Positions 25,708-33,108 of a stretch of DNA of 64,000 bases are shown here, one piece after another. The notes under the pieces were generated by a model that saw only the letters and a list, made by a program, of their open reading frames with translations, was not told where the DNA came from and searched no databases. The stretch is from Streptomyces sp. NBC_01237. GTDB taxonomy: Bacteria; Actinomycetota; Actinomycetes; Streptomycetales; Streptomycetaceae. The position numbers and the translations under genes were made by a program. Position 1 is the first letter of the stretch. The number at the start of each line of letters is the position of its first letter. The DNA lies in NCBI RefSeq assembly GCF_035917275.1, contig NZ_CP108508.1, positions 4,960,001 through 5,024,000 on the forward strand, in the 5' to 3' direction.

Positions 25708-27042
25708 CTGTTCGGTTTTCTGGCCGGTGGTTCCGACCTTGTTGAGGTAGTCGGCGAGGGAGTTGAGGTTCTCGTCGGCGGTCTTGGTCCAGGTGAAGGG
25801 CCATGGGTTCTCGTTCCAGGTGTCGATCCATGCTGAGATGTCGTCCTCCAGAGCCTTCACGGAGGTGTGGACGCTGCGGCGGATGAGCTTGTCGGTGAGT
25901 AGGCCGAACCACCGCTCGACCTGGTTCATCCAGGAGGAGCCGGTGGGGGTGAAATCGACGTGGAATCGGGGGTGTTTGGCGAGCCATGCCCTGATGTCGG
26001 CTGTGTTGTGGGTGGCGTAGTTGTCACAGACGAGGTGCACGTCGAGGCCATTGGGCACGGCCTTGTCGATCCGGGTGAGGAACTTCTTGAACTCGATCGC
26101 CCGGTGGCGGCGGTGCAGTGCCGATATGACAGTGCCGTCGGCGATGTTGAAGGCGGCGAACAGGCTGGTGATGCCGTGCCTGAGATAGTCGTGGGTGCGG
26201 CGTTCGGGCATACCCGGCATCATCGGCAGCACCGGCTGGGACCGGTCCAGTGCCTGGATCTGGGACTTCTCGTCCACGCAGAGAACGACCGCCTTCTCGG
26301 GCGGATGGTGGTACAGGCCGACAACGTCGACGACCTACGCGACGAACTGCGGATCGGTGGACAACTTGAAGGAGTCCTGCAGGTGGGGCTTGAGGCCGAA
26401 CCGCTTCCAGATCCGCCCGATCGTCGACTTCGACAGGCCCGTTCGCTGAGCCATTGAGGCCCGTGACCAGTGCGTGTCCTGGCCCGGCAACGACTCCAGG
26501 GTGGCCACGACGACCTCCTCGACCTGATCGAGGAGGATCGAAGGCGGCCGGCCCGAGCGCGGCTCGTCCTGCAGACCATCGAGGCGTTTCGCGATGAACC
26601 GGGCCCGCCAGCGGTCCACGGTCGATCGGTCGATACCGAGGTCCACCGCGGTTTGCTGGTTCGTCCCGCCCTCCGCGCAACGCAGCACGATCTTGGCCCG
26701 TAACGCGAGGAACTGCGCGGTCTTCGCCCGCCGCGCCCACTGCTGCAGCTGCCTGCGCTCGGCGTCGTCGAGGACAAGGTCTGCCTTCGGCCGGCCGATC
26801 CAGCCTGCGTCCTCAAGCCCAGCCATCCGATCCGCGGCGAAGGCCCGACGCCACTTGCCGACCGTCTTGGCCTGGACACCGACAAGCCGTGCCACACCAG
26901 CGTTCGACATGCCGTCCGCGCACAGGACGATGCGGGCCTTCTCAGCCGAGCGCCGGTGCGGCAATTCCGTCCAGCGCACCAACTCGGCACGCTCGGCCTC
27001 GGACAGTGTGATCTCCACAGCAGAAGGCCCGGGATGCGACAT
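25702..27042 (-). pseudogene. IS630-family transposase, interrupted by an amber codon
   Basis: A single reading frame of 447 codons is split by TAG at 26337-26335 (after STDPQFVA). The N-terminal part (from ATG 27042) holds two helix-turn-helix segments (RSAEKARIVLCADGMSNAGVARLVGVQAKTVGKWRR and AEGGTNQQTAVDLGIDRSTVDRWRARF) plus a third near GLSKSTIGRIWKRFG. The C-terminal part holds the DDE triad: CVDEKSQIQALDR, LVCDNYATH and SSWMNQVERWFGLL. Upstream and downstream pieces are in the same frame, so one point mutation (for example AAG or GAG to TAG) explains the break. Readthrough or suppression cannot be excluded. Confidence 0.87.
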
Positions 27043-27056
27043 GCCAACAGAGTAGT

Positions 27057-27088
27057 AACTAAGCATCAGGATTTCAGGCGCATCACAC
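27057..27088 (-). repeat. IS right terminal inverted repeat (32 bp)
   Basis: Perfect inverted copy of 25676-25707, followed by the TA target duplicate at 27089-27090. Confidence 0.93.
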
Positions 27089-27280
27089 TAGCCGTGGCGC
27101 ATACCCGACATCGTGCGGCGTGGCGGCGCTGACGAGCATAGCGGAATCTTTGCCTAGGGCGGACCCAATCTCGCCCGCACGGCCAGCCATGCCTTGTATA
27201 TGCGCCCACCACCGTGGAAGGGAGGCCCGTAGTTCTGCCTCTGCCACCTGCATCGCCCACTCAACGATCGAATTGTTCAT
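27083..27280 (-). pseudogene. HD-domain protein, truncated by the IS
   Basis: From ATG 27280 the frame reads MNNSIVEWAMQVAEAELRAS, then WWAHIQGMAGRAGEIGSALG and SAATPHDVGYAPRLV. The H-(x)n-HD pattern (WAHIQG ... TPHD) is that of HD phosphohydrolases; the usual Leu-His-Asp is here Pro-His-Asp. The frame ends 6 bases inside the IS at a TGA. The remainder of the domain is not recognisable on the other side of the IS, so the insertion was accompanied or followed by further loss. Only about 65 of the expected 180 or more residues remain. Confidence 0.72.
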
Positions 27281-27347
27281 GCCATGCCTCATGCCTCAAT
27301 GGTGGCGTGAAGTATGAGGCCGTAGACGTACTTTCCGGGAGCGGGCT

Positions 27348-28136
27348 TTAGCCGGTCGCGTCCCTTGATGTCTGTCGCACGATGCCCTCGATTCGAGCGC
27401 AGGCATCCACCGGATCTTCGTGTTCCCAGACGCGGATGACGGTCCACCCCGCTTCACCGAGCAGACGATCAGTCTCGGCATCGCGAGCGCGATTGCCCTC
27501 GATCTTGGTGCGCCAGAACTCGGCGTTCTTGTGTGACTCTCGAAGGTGCTCGGGGCATCCGTGCCAGTAGCAGCCGTCGACGAAGACCGCGACCTTGGGC
27601 TTGGAGAACAACACGTCAGCGGTTCGTCGCAGTTCGGGTAGTGGCCGTGCCGCCACGCGGTAGCGAAGGCCCTGCTTGTGCAGCAAGGAGCGGAGTCGCA
27701 GCTCTGGCCGGGTGTCCTTGTTCCTGTTGCCCCGCATCACCGCACGCACGGATGGCGAGGAAGCCCAGGAGCCCTCAGCCGGCGGTTCCTCGGTGAGAAG
27801 GCCCTTTTCCCAGGCCATCCTCCAACCCTCGGCGAGGTTCGCGGCCCGGGTCTCGTGCTCGACCTGTCCGAGGTAGCGGGCCGGGGACTTGCCGCCGTCG
27901 GACCAGCGCAGGTACGCGCGAATGCGTCGTGTGTCGGGAAGAACCTTCAGCTCCACAGAGGCCCGGGCGAAGCGCCCCTCGCCGAGGTCCACAGATCGTC
28001 TGTGACGACCGCCGGCCGCCCGGTCCTGCTCAGCGGCGATGGCGGAGCGTGCCCTGTCGGGCCGCCCCTTCCACGCCCGGTCCGGCGGCGGGTCGTGCTT
28101 CCAGCCGCTCTGCGCTCTGCTGGTGGGCGCCGTCAC
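27348..28136 (-). CDS. vsr: Very short patch repair endonuclease (Vsr) with N-terminal extension
   Basis: A 262-residue protein. The C-terminal ~135 residues are a Vsr endonuclease: SVRAVMRGNRNKDTRPELRLRSLLHKQGLRYRV, then ADVLFSKPKVAVFVDGCYWHGCPEHLRESHKN with the catalytic Asp and Zn/His-Cys elements, and IEGNRARDAETDRLLGEAGWTVIRVWEHE. Vsr nicks next to T:G mismatches produced by deamination of 5-methylcytosine. The first ~125 residues are an extension with a beta-rich module (RASVELKVLPDTRRIRAYLRWSDGGKSPARYLGQVEHETRAANLAEGWRMAWEKG). The GTG start (28136) overlaps the methyltransferase stop in a GTGA, so the pair is translationally coupled. Confidence 0.92.
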   Translation of the reverse strand: MTAPTSRAQSGWKHDPPPDRAWKGRPDRARSAIAAEQDRAAGGRHRRSVDLGEGRFARASVELKVLPDTRRIRAYLRWSDGGKSPARYLGQVEHETRAANLAEGWRMAWEKGLLTEEPPAEGSWASSPSVRAVMRGNRNKDTRPELRLRSLLHKQGLRYRVAARPLPELRRTADVLFSKPKVAVFVDGCYWHGCPEHLRESHKNAEFWRTKIEGNRARDAETDRLLGEAGWTVIRVWEHEDPVDACARIEGIVRQTSRDATG

Positions 28137-29449
28137 TTCTGGCGCTCCTCCGCCTCGTCCAGGACGGCGGCGACCGCCTTGGCGAAGACCTCGCCAAGGG
28201 CAACGGGTACGGCGTTGCCGAGCTGGCGCATCTTCTCCCCCCGCGGGCCCTTGAGCTCCCACGTGTCGGGGAAGGTCATGACGCGAGCGGTTTCGCGAAC
28301 CGTCATGTACCGGTACTTGTACCGGACGCCGCCCTGAGCGGCCTTGTCGGCCACCAGCTCGTCCAGGAGCATGACCGACTCGCCGCCGGGCACGCCGTGC
28401 ACGCCGGCCTTGACGGTCTTCGCCGGGCGGTCGAGTTCGTTGGGGGTGTGCCCGTCGTAGATGCGGGCACCGGGCCAACCGACGTGTTCCGTGAACCCGC
28501 CGAGGAAGTGCTCGGTGCGGTCCAGCCACTCGTCCGGTACCTCTGGCAGTGGCTTGTTGTCACCGATACCGACGATCGCGTCACGCAGGGTGTGCCAGGG
28601 GAGCAGGCCGTCGTCCATGGGCATGGTCTTCGGGAGGCGGGCCAGGACCCACTCGCGCACGTGGTCGGGCACATTCGCGTGCCGCTCCCAGTAGCTCCCG
28701 TCCTCCATGGATCGGAAGAGGGCAGTCTCGGAGTGTGTCGGCCTCACGAGGTCCTTGAAGAGCTCAAGGTCGACGTTCAGGTCGCGACGAAACGCGACGA
28801 TGATCACACGATTGCGAATCTGCGGGACCCCGTAGTCGGCTGCGTTCACCGGCATCATGACGGTGTCGTACCGCTTCCCGGGATCGTCCAGCTCCTTCTC
28901 GCGGCGCTCCAGCAGGTACTCGTAGTGCTGCTCCCAGTCGGTGCCGTCGACTCGCTCCTCGAAAGGCAGCTCCAGCTCGCGCTGGATGTAGTCGAAGTAG
29001 CGACGGAATGAGGGCCTGAGTAGACCGCGGACGTTCTCGCAGATCACGGCCTTCGGCTGGATCTGCCGGACGGCCTTGAACATCTGGGGGAACATGTTCC
29101 GCTTGTCCTCGTCGCCCTTGGCGACGCCGCCGAGGCTGAACGGCTGGCAGGGAGGGCCGCCAGCGAGGACGTCCACTTCGCCGGCCAGGTAGTCCATGTC
29201 GAGTTCTTGGACATCGCCCGCGACGAGGGGCACCTTCTCGCCGGGTTCGGGAGCCCGCGTCGGCTTCTGGCCGTCCGGCAGCCGCTGGGCCCCGTTGGCC
29301 TCCAGGGTCTCGCACGCCCGCTTGGCGAACTCATTGAAGAGCAGGGGGCGGAATCCGGCACGGTGGACGGCCATGGCCAGACCGCCGGCGCCAGCGAAGA
29401 GCTCGACACCCGTGCGGTCCTTCTTTGATCCTTCTTGCAGTTCAGCCAT
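28133..29449 (-). CDS. dcm: DNA (cytosine-5) methyltransferase
   Basis: A 438-residue C5 methyltransferase with the canonical motif order. Motif I is VELFAGAGGLAMA (about 15-27), motif IV AGGPPCQPFSLGG with the catalytic Cys at about 101, motif VI ENVRGLL at 138, and motif VIII QIRNRVIIVAF. The target recognition region covers about 270-360. Motif IX is RYMTVRETARVMTFPD and motif X QLGNAVPVALGEVF. All catalytic residues are present. It overlaps vsr downstream and is divergent from GIY-YIG nuclease genes, an arrangement of a type II restriction-modification locus. The neighbouring Eco29kI-type nuclease suggests CCGCGG as target (inference). Start ATG 29449 within an AT-rich leader. Confidence 0.95.
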   Translation of the reverse strand: MAELQEGSKKDRTGVELFAGAGGLAMAVHRAGFRPLLFNEFAKRACETLEANGAQRLPDGQKPTRAPEPGEKVPLVAGDVQELDMDYLAGEVDVLAGGPPCQPFSLGGVAKGDEDKRNMFPQMFKAVRQIQPKAVICENVRGLLRPSFRRYFDYIQRELELPFEERVDGTDWEQHYEYLLERREKELDDPGKRYDTVMMPVNAADYGVPQIRNRVIIVAFRRDLNVDLELFKDLVRPTHSETALFRSMEDGSYWERHANVPDHVREWVLARLPKTMPMDDGLLPWHTLRDAIVGIGDNKPLPEVPDEWLDRTEHFLGGFTEHVGWPGARIYDGHTPNELDRPAKTVKAGVHGVPGGESVMLLDELVADKAAQGGVRYKYRYMTVRETARVMTFPDTWELKGPRGEKMRQLGNAVPVALGEVFAKAVAAVLDEAEERQK

Positions 29450-29565
29450 TTTAAAAGCATACCGCGGAGTTGTAGATCTTCAAGCCGCTTCGAGCTGAAG
29501 GTTCGTCAGTGTGTGCAGGTCGCCGATAGGCTGCCCGCGATCATGCCGACAAGGGAGTGGGACCG
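29450..29565. promoter_or_regulatory. Divergent promoter region of the R-M island, with a CCGCGG site
   Basis: The 116-bp gap between dcm (minus) and the first GIY-YIG gene (plus) begins with the AT-rich run TTTTAAAAGCAT next to the dcm start. CCGCGG, the site of Eco29kI-type enzymes, lies at 29462-29467, 13 bp upstream of the dcm ATG. AAGGGAG at 29551-29557 is the RBS of the plus-strand gene. Self-regulation through methylation of this site is only a possibility. Confidence 0.5.
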
Positions 29566-30405
29566 ATGACGCCGGTGGTGGGCTCCGACGACGGGACGCA
29601 GTACCACAAGGACTTCACGTTGAGCATCACCAAGGCGCTCGGTGACCAGCTGGCCGCCGCCCTCGATGGACTCGACAGGGCTCCACTCACGGAGCCGAAC
29701 ATCGCGCGGCTCAAGGAGAAGCCCGGGGTCTACCAGCTCTACTTGAACGGCGAGTTCGTCTACGTCGGCAAGGCCGACAAGTCCCTGCCGGCCCGTCTCC
29801 GCAACCACCTCGGCAAGATCTCGGGGCGCCGCAACATCTCCCCGGACGAGATGGCCTTCTCGTGCCTGTACGTAGCCGAGGACTTCTCCGCCCTCGCCCC
29901 GGAACAGCTGCTCATCACCCACCACAAGGGCATGGGCGACATCCCCTGGAACAACAACGGCTTCGGCAACAAGGATCCTGGCCGCCAGCGGGACAGCACC
30001 GTCCTGAAGCAGAACCACTTCGACGTCGTGTTCCCCATCGATCTTGACCGGCCGATCAAGGGGTTGTTGCCCGGCGAGACGACGCTGCAGGAACTCCTGG
30101 AGACGATCAAGGCTGGCCTCCCGTACAACTTCAGGTACGGAAAGTCGGCGGACTTCAAGGCTCGAAGCGTCCACGTGCCATCGGCCGCAATGACCGCCGA
30201 CGAGGTCTTCCAGCTGGTCTCGGCGGAGATACCGGCTAAATGGCAGGTCGCCGCTCTCATGGGCTACGTGATCATGTACGACGACAGCCCCAATGACTAC
30301 AAGAGCGCGTGGCGGTACTACCGCGCTGGCCAACGCGTCAACGCCGTGCCCGAGGCCGAGCCGGCAGGGGACATCGAAGTCGATCCGCCAACAACAGGGG
30401 GCTGA
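29566..30405 (+). CDS. GIY-YIG nuclease-family protein (probable restriction subunit)
   Basis: A 279-residue protein. The GIY-YIG core starts at residue 54: GVYQLYLNGEFVYVGKADK gives GVY (54-56) and YVG (66-68). ARLRNHLG follows with the conserved Arg and a His. Then EQLLI with the metal-binding Glu at about 113 and IPWNNNGFGNKDPGRQR with the Asn. This last segment resembles the WN..GFG motif of the Eco29kI group, and the next two genes share it. The C-terminal ~120 residues form an unassigned domain (KGLLPGETTLQELLETIKAGLPYNFRYG...). The ATG at 29566 has AAGGGAG at 8-nt spacing. Role alongside the Eco29kI gene 69 bp downstream, as a second nuclease or partner subunit, is inferred. Confidence 0.82.
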   Translation: MTPVVGSDDGTQYHKDFTLSITKALGDQLAAALDGLDRAPLTEPNIARLKEKPGVYQLYLNGEFVYVGKADKSLPARLRNHLGKISGRRNISPDEMAFSCLYVAEDFSALAPEQLLITHHKGMGDIPWNNNGFGNKDPGRQRDSTVLKQNHFDVVFPIDLDRPIKGLLPGETTLQELLETIKAGLPYNFRYGKSADFKARSVHVPSAAMTADEVFQLVSAEIPAKWQVAALMGYVIMYDDSPNDYKSAWRYYRAGQRVNAVPEAEPAGDIEVDPPTTGG

Positions 30406-30473
30406 CCCAGCCCGCGCGGACCAGCATCCCATCCAGTAGCCAACGATTCCGAACAAGAAAAGGAGTAGCCGCC

Positions 30474-31163
30474 GTGTCAGCCCAACTTCCCTTCGATGGC
30501 GTCGTGGACGAGCCGCCAAAGGCTGGCGCCGACAGCATCTACGACCCGCTTCGACGGGAAAACCTCGGGCGCAGTGTGCTCTGGGCGCTAACGTCCGGCG
30601 AGCCTATTCGGATGGACAGGGTCCGGTCGTTCAACGGCTGCGGGATCTACGCGATCTACTACGCGGGGGACCACGAGCTGTACGCGCCGATCTCCGGATC
30701 GTTCGAGGTGCCCATTTATGTGGGCAAGTCTGATCCTGAGGGCGGCCGCAAGGGCGTTGAGGTCGCTGAAGCGTGGGCAGGAACGCCGCTTTGGAAGCGA
30801 CTCTCGACCCATCGGCGGAAGCTCAAAGCGGCCGCTGATTTCGAACTGGAAGACTTCTACGTCCGCTACCTCCCCGCCGACGACCTCTTCACGCCGATGG
30901 CCGAGCGCTTGATGATCCAAGACCTCCAGCCTGTCTGGAACGTGATACTTGAGGGCTTCGGTGTGAACCCCCAGGGAGGGCCCCGCCAGGCCGAACAGAT
31001 GCGACCAAAGTGGCATGAGGTCCACACCGGTGTGGCGTGGGCCGACGGGATGCGCCCCCAGCCATCGGGGCCCGTGCCACTCCGAGAAGCGGTCCGCGAG
31101 CACCTGAAGCTGCATGCAACGCCTCCGACGAGCGCGGCCGGGCGGCCCCCCGGAGCGATCTGA
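30474..31163 (+). CDS. Eco29kI-family type II restriction endonuclease
   Basis: A 229-residue GIY-YIG restriction enzyme. It begins with the family opening YDPLRRENLGRSVLWAL (about 23-39). GCGIYAIYYAGDHELYAPI and VPIYVGKSDPEGG give GIY (57-59) and YVG (82-84). WKRLSTHRRKL supplies Arg109 and His113, AERLMIQDLQPVWNVILEGFG supplies Glu144 and Asn156. Spacing agrees closely with Eco29kI (CCGCGG cutter), so the active site looks complete. GTG start at 30474 with AGGAG at 8 nt. It lies 68 bp after the first GIY-YIG gene, probably co-transcribed. The divergent C5 methyltransferase is the expected protective partner. Confidence 0.92.
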   Translation: MSAQLPFDGVVDEPPKAGADSIYDPLRRENLGRSVLWALTSGEPIRMDRVRSFNGCGIYAIYYAGDHELYAPISGSFEVPIYVGKSDPEGGRKGVEVAEAWAGTPLWKRLSTHRRKLKAAADFELEDFYVRYLPADDLFTPMAERLMIQDLQPVWNVILEGFGVNPQGGPRQAEQMRPKWHEVHTGVAWADGMRPQPSGPVPLREAVREHLKLHATPPTSAAGRPPGAI

Positions 31164-31439
31164 TCACGCTCTAAGCCGACCCGTGGGCGGTGGCTCACTG
31201 GCGGAATGATCAGGGAACCAGCCGAGGCCACCATCTCCGAAGCAGGCGCCATCGAGATTCCCTTGGGGTACTCGCGGAGGCGCGGCTGTCTCCAGGAGCC
31301 GCTGTCGTTGTGTATAGCGCCGGGGATGGGCGGATCGTTGTTTCGCAGGCGAGACGACGCGATCCGTGATCTGTTGGAGAAGGGCATGCTGTGTAGTCCG
31401 GGTGCCCCCAGCCTGGTCCGTCGGTCGAAGCCATGCGCT

Positions 31440-32315
31440 TTAGTCACTTGCCACGCGAGCGAAGTGCTGCCGCACCGCCCGTTGCAGATCGGCGCGGCTC
31501 AACTCGGCGTCCCTCTGGCGCTCGGACTGCGGCCTTCCCGGATGCAGCTCATCCCAGAACGTCCGAGGGGTCGTTGCCGCCCGAAAGCTCCCCTGCATGT
31601 GGACCCCGAAGCCTTCGACGACGTTCCAGACCGGTCGGTGATCACCGATCATGAGCCGCTCAGGGCCGATCGTCCAGATTTCGTCTACTGGGAGATACCG
31701 CACCAGGAAGTCCAGGGCATCAAGGTCGTGTACGTCCTCAAGCGATCTCAGATGAGTGCGCAGCCGACGATTCATGGAACCCCGGACGGCCATCCCGCTA
31801 CGAGACTTCCCACTCGGCAGGGACTTGTCGACATAGATCGGAACCGCGCAAGCCGATGAGGACACCGGGCGATAGAGCGAGTGCGACCCCACGTAATACA
31901 GGGCGTACAGACCTTCGACCGGCGCCGCAGGGAACGAGGCAAGCGGGACGGGTGGAGCACTTTCCAGCGCCCACTGCACTGACCGTTCCAGGTTCTCGCG
32001 CCGTAGCGGGTCGAACCGGCCTGAAGTGTCGGCGGCATCGTCTACCTCAGAGCTGGGTTCTCGGGCGAACTGCCGGCTCCGGTCCTCTGCTCGCGGCCCG
32101 GGGGGCGGGGTCCGCCGATCCTCCTTGGCTTGCCTGAGCAGTTCAAGCAACGGGGTCGAGTCCGCGCCGAGAGCCTGGCAGATCCTAACGACCGTATCCG
32201 CAGATGGGATTTTCCGGCCCTTACGGGCGTTCAGTGCGTTGCTGATCACTGTCCGCCCCAGAGAACCGCACCTAGCGACGAGCTGATTGACGTTCCAGCC
32301 GCTCATCACACGCAA
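31440..32315 (-). CDS. HTH domain fused to an Eco29kI-like GIY-YIG nuclease domain
   Basis: A 291-residue fusion. Residues 1-60 are an XRE-type helix-turn-helix (WNVNQLVARCGSLGRTVISNALNARKGRKIPSADTVVRICQALG). A polar linker (about 62-98) leads to an Eco29kI domain: FDPLRRENLERSVQWAL, GLYALYYVGSHSLY (135-137), VPIYVDKSLPSG, MNRRLRTHLRSL, ERLMIGDHRPVWNVVEGFG. The Arg/His, Glu219 and Asn231 equivalents are kept, but the Gly of the YVG motif is Asp163 (YVDK). So the protein might bind the R-M promoter or DNA site with reduced or no cleavage. The start is uncertain: TTG 32315 or ATG 32306; no good RBS. It converges on the nuclease gene. Confidence 0.88.
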   Translation of the reverse strand: MRVMSGWNVNQLVARCGSLGRTVISNALNARKGRKIPSADTVVRICQALGADSTPLLELLRQAKEDRRTPPPGPRAEDRSRQFAREPSSEVDDAADTSGRFDPLRRENLERSVQWALESAPPVPLASFPAAPVEGLYALYYVGSHSLYRPVSSSACAVPIYVDKSLPSGKSRSGMAVRGSMNRRLRTHLRSLEDVHDLDALDFLVRYLPVDEIWTIGPERLMIGDHRPVWNVVEGFGVHMQGSFRAATTPRTFWDELHPGRPQSERQRDAELSRADLQRAVRQHFARVASD

Positions 32316-32394
32316 GTCAGTCAGTGCATGGTGAACAAAAAGTGTCGATCACGGGTGAAAGGTAGGTCCGGACAACGACGAAGGAGGGCTGCAG

Positions 32395-32598
32395 GTGTCA
32401 TACGAGTACATCGTCATCTGGGTGTTGAGCGGGGTGGTAGCCGTGGAAACGGCCGTGATCTGCGGAGGGATCACGGGCGTACTGCACCACCTCGGCGGCA
32501 ACCCTCTTCCGGCTGTCCTGCTGAAGGCTGGCACGGCGTTCGGAGCCTGTCTCACGTTGAGCGCCGCGATGGCAGGGCTCGTGATCAGCAAGGGTTGA
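32395..32598 (+). CDS. Small two-helix membrane protein
   Basis: A 67-residue hydrophobic protein with two predicted membrane spans: YEYIVIWVLSGVVAVETAVI (about 3-22) and FGACLTLSAAMAGLVIS (about 49-65). A HHLGGNPLPAV loop separates them. The GTG start at 32395 has an excellent AAGGAGG 7 nt upstream, which makes it a convincing gene despite its size. It is divergent from the HTH-nuclease gene, across about 80 bp, and is the last gene before the right att end. Function unknown; small membrane proteins next to R-M genes are sometimes defence or addiction components, but nothing in the sequence shows this. Confidence 0.75.
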   Translation: MSYEYIVIWVLSGVVAVETAVICGGITGVLHHLGGNPLPAVLLKAGTAFGACLTLSAAMAGLVISKG

Positions 32599-32617
32599 TG
32601 ATCCCGGCAAGGCCAGA

Positions 32618-32651
32618 CAGGGCCCTTCCGGATCTCGCTGGACGGGCCCTG
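32618..32651 (+). terminator. Terminator after the small membrane protein gene
   Basis: CAGGGCCC (32618-32625) and its complement GGGCCCTG (32644-32651), 20 bp past the stop codon. The loop of 18 nt is rather long. Confidence 0.55.
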
Positions 32652-32923
32652 CCTCACCGCATGCGTGCAACCGCTTCACCCTGAAGCGGCGGTGGGGCCG
32701 GCCACCCGCTACGACAAAGCCACCACCACCTCGCCGCCATCTTCATCGGTCAGCGCGATGATCGGAAGGAAGCGCCCGGGGCCCCTGGGCTCCAGCCGAG
32801 GGGTGAGGTTTGAGGCCCCCGGCTCGGGGGCGAGTCACGCAGGGCCAGGAGTGAGGGCCCGTACGGATGGTCGCCTTTCGAAGGCCAGCGACCTGCGGTT
32901 TTTCGGTCGTCGAACGTCTCGCT

Positions 32924-32944
32924 TGCGTGAGCGCTGCGTGAGCG
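32924..32944 (+). repeat. Right arm-type doublet TGCGTGAGCG-n-TGCGTGAGCG
   Basis: Two direct copies at 32924-32933 and 32935-32944, with the same orientation and 11-bp period as the left doublet. They end 117 bp before the right att core; the left doublet begins 92 bp after the left core. Flanking sequence CTTGCGTGAGCG...TGCGTGAGCGGA is shared by both ends. Confidence 0.7.
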
Positions 32945-33061
32945 GACTGGGTAGCACTAGGGTGGACCCAGCGTCATAGTGATCAAGGTCAGGTGTCTCT
33001 GACCTGGGGATACGGGATTCTGTGGCATCGTCCGGCACCACCCGGGATGATCTTTCGGGCC

Positions 33062-33104
33062 CTTGTAATGCGTAGGTCGTCGGTTCGAATCCGACAGGGG
33101 GCTC
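33062..33104 (+). repeat. Right att repeat (tRNA-Thr 3' half remnant)
   Basis: The second perfect copy of the 43-bp repeat. Only the anticodon-loop to 3'-end part of the tRNA is present, so this is not a functional tRNA gene. It is the displaced original chromosomal 3' end. Confidence 0.92.
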
Positions 33105-33108
33105 GCTG

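Larger units (their letters stand above)
25676..27088 (-). mobile_element. IS630-family insertion sequence (1,413 bp)
   Basis: Perfect 32-bp terminal inverted repeats (25676-25707 and 27057-27088, beginning GTGTGATGCGCCTGAAATCC) enclose a transposase frame. Each end is flanked by TA (25674-25675 and 27089-27090), the 2-bp target duplication characteristic of the IS630/Tc1 group. The transposase carries an HTH N-terminus and a DDE catalytic domain and contains one amber codon. Confidence 0.92.
23061..33104. mobile_element. 10,044-bp integrated element in tRNA-Thr carrying an R-M island
   Basis: The element is bounded by a perfect 43-bp direct repeat of the tRNA-Thr 3' half (23061-23103 and 33062-33104). 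It contains a tyrosine-integrase pseudogene, symmetric arm-type repeats inside both ends, an IS630-like insertion, and a coding-anchor protein. The cargo is a cytosine methyltransferase, Vsr, three GIY-YIG nuclease-family genes and a small membrane protein. Several spacers inside are less GC-rich than the chromosome. No replication or transfer genes are visible, so it resembles a stripped integrative island rather than a complete AICE or prophage. With the integrase broken it is probably immobile unless helped in trans. Confidence 0.88.

Noticed and set aside
31206..31859. Plus-strand frame over the HTH-Eco29kI gene
   Set aside because: Antisense shadow of a gene with clear domains.
33062..33104. 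Second tRNA-Thr gene
   Set aside because: Only the 3' half is present, with no acceptor 5' strand, D arm or complete anticodon stem; it is the right att copy.
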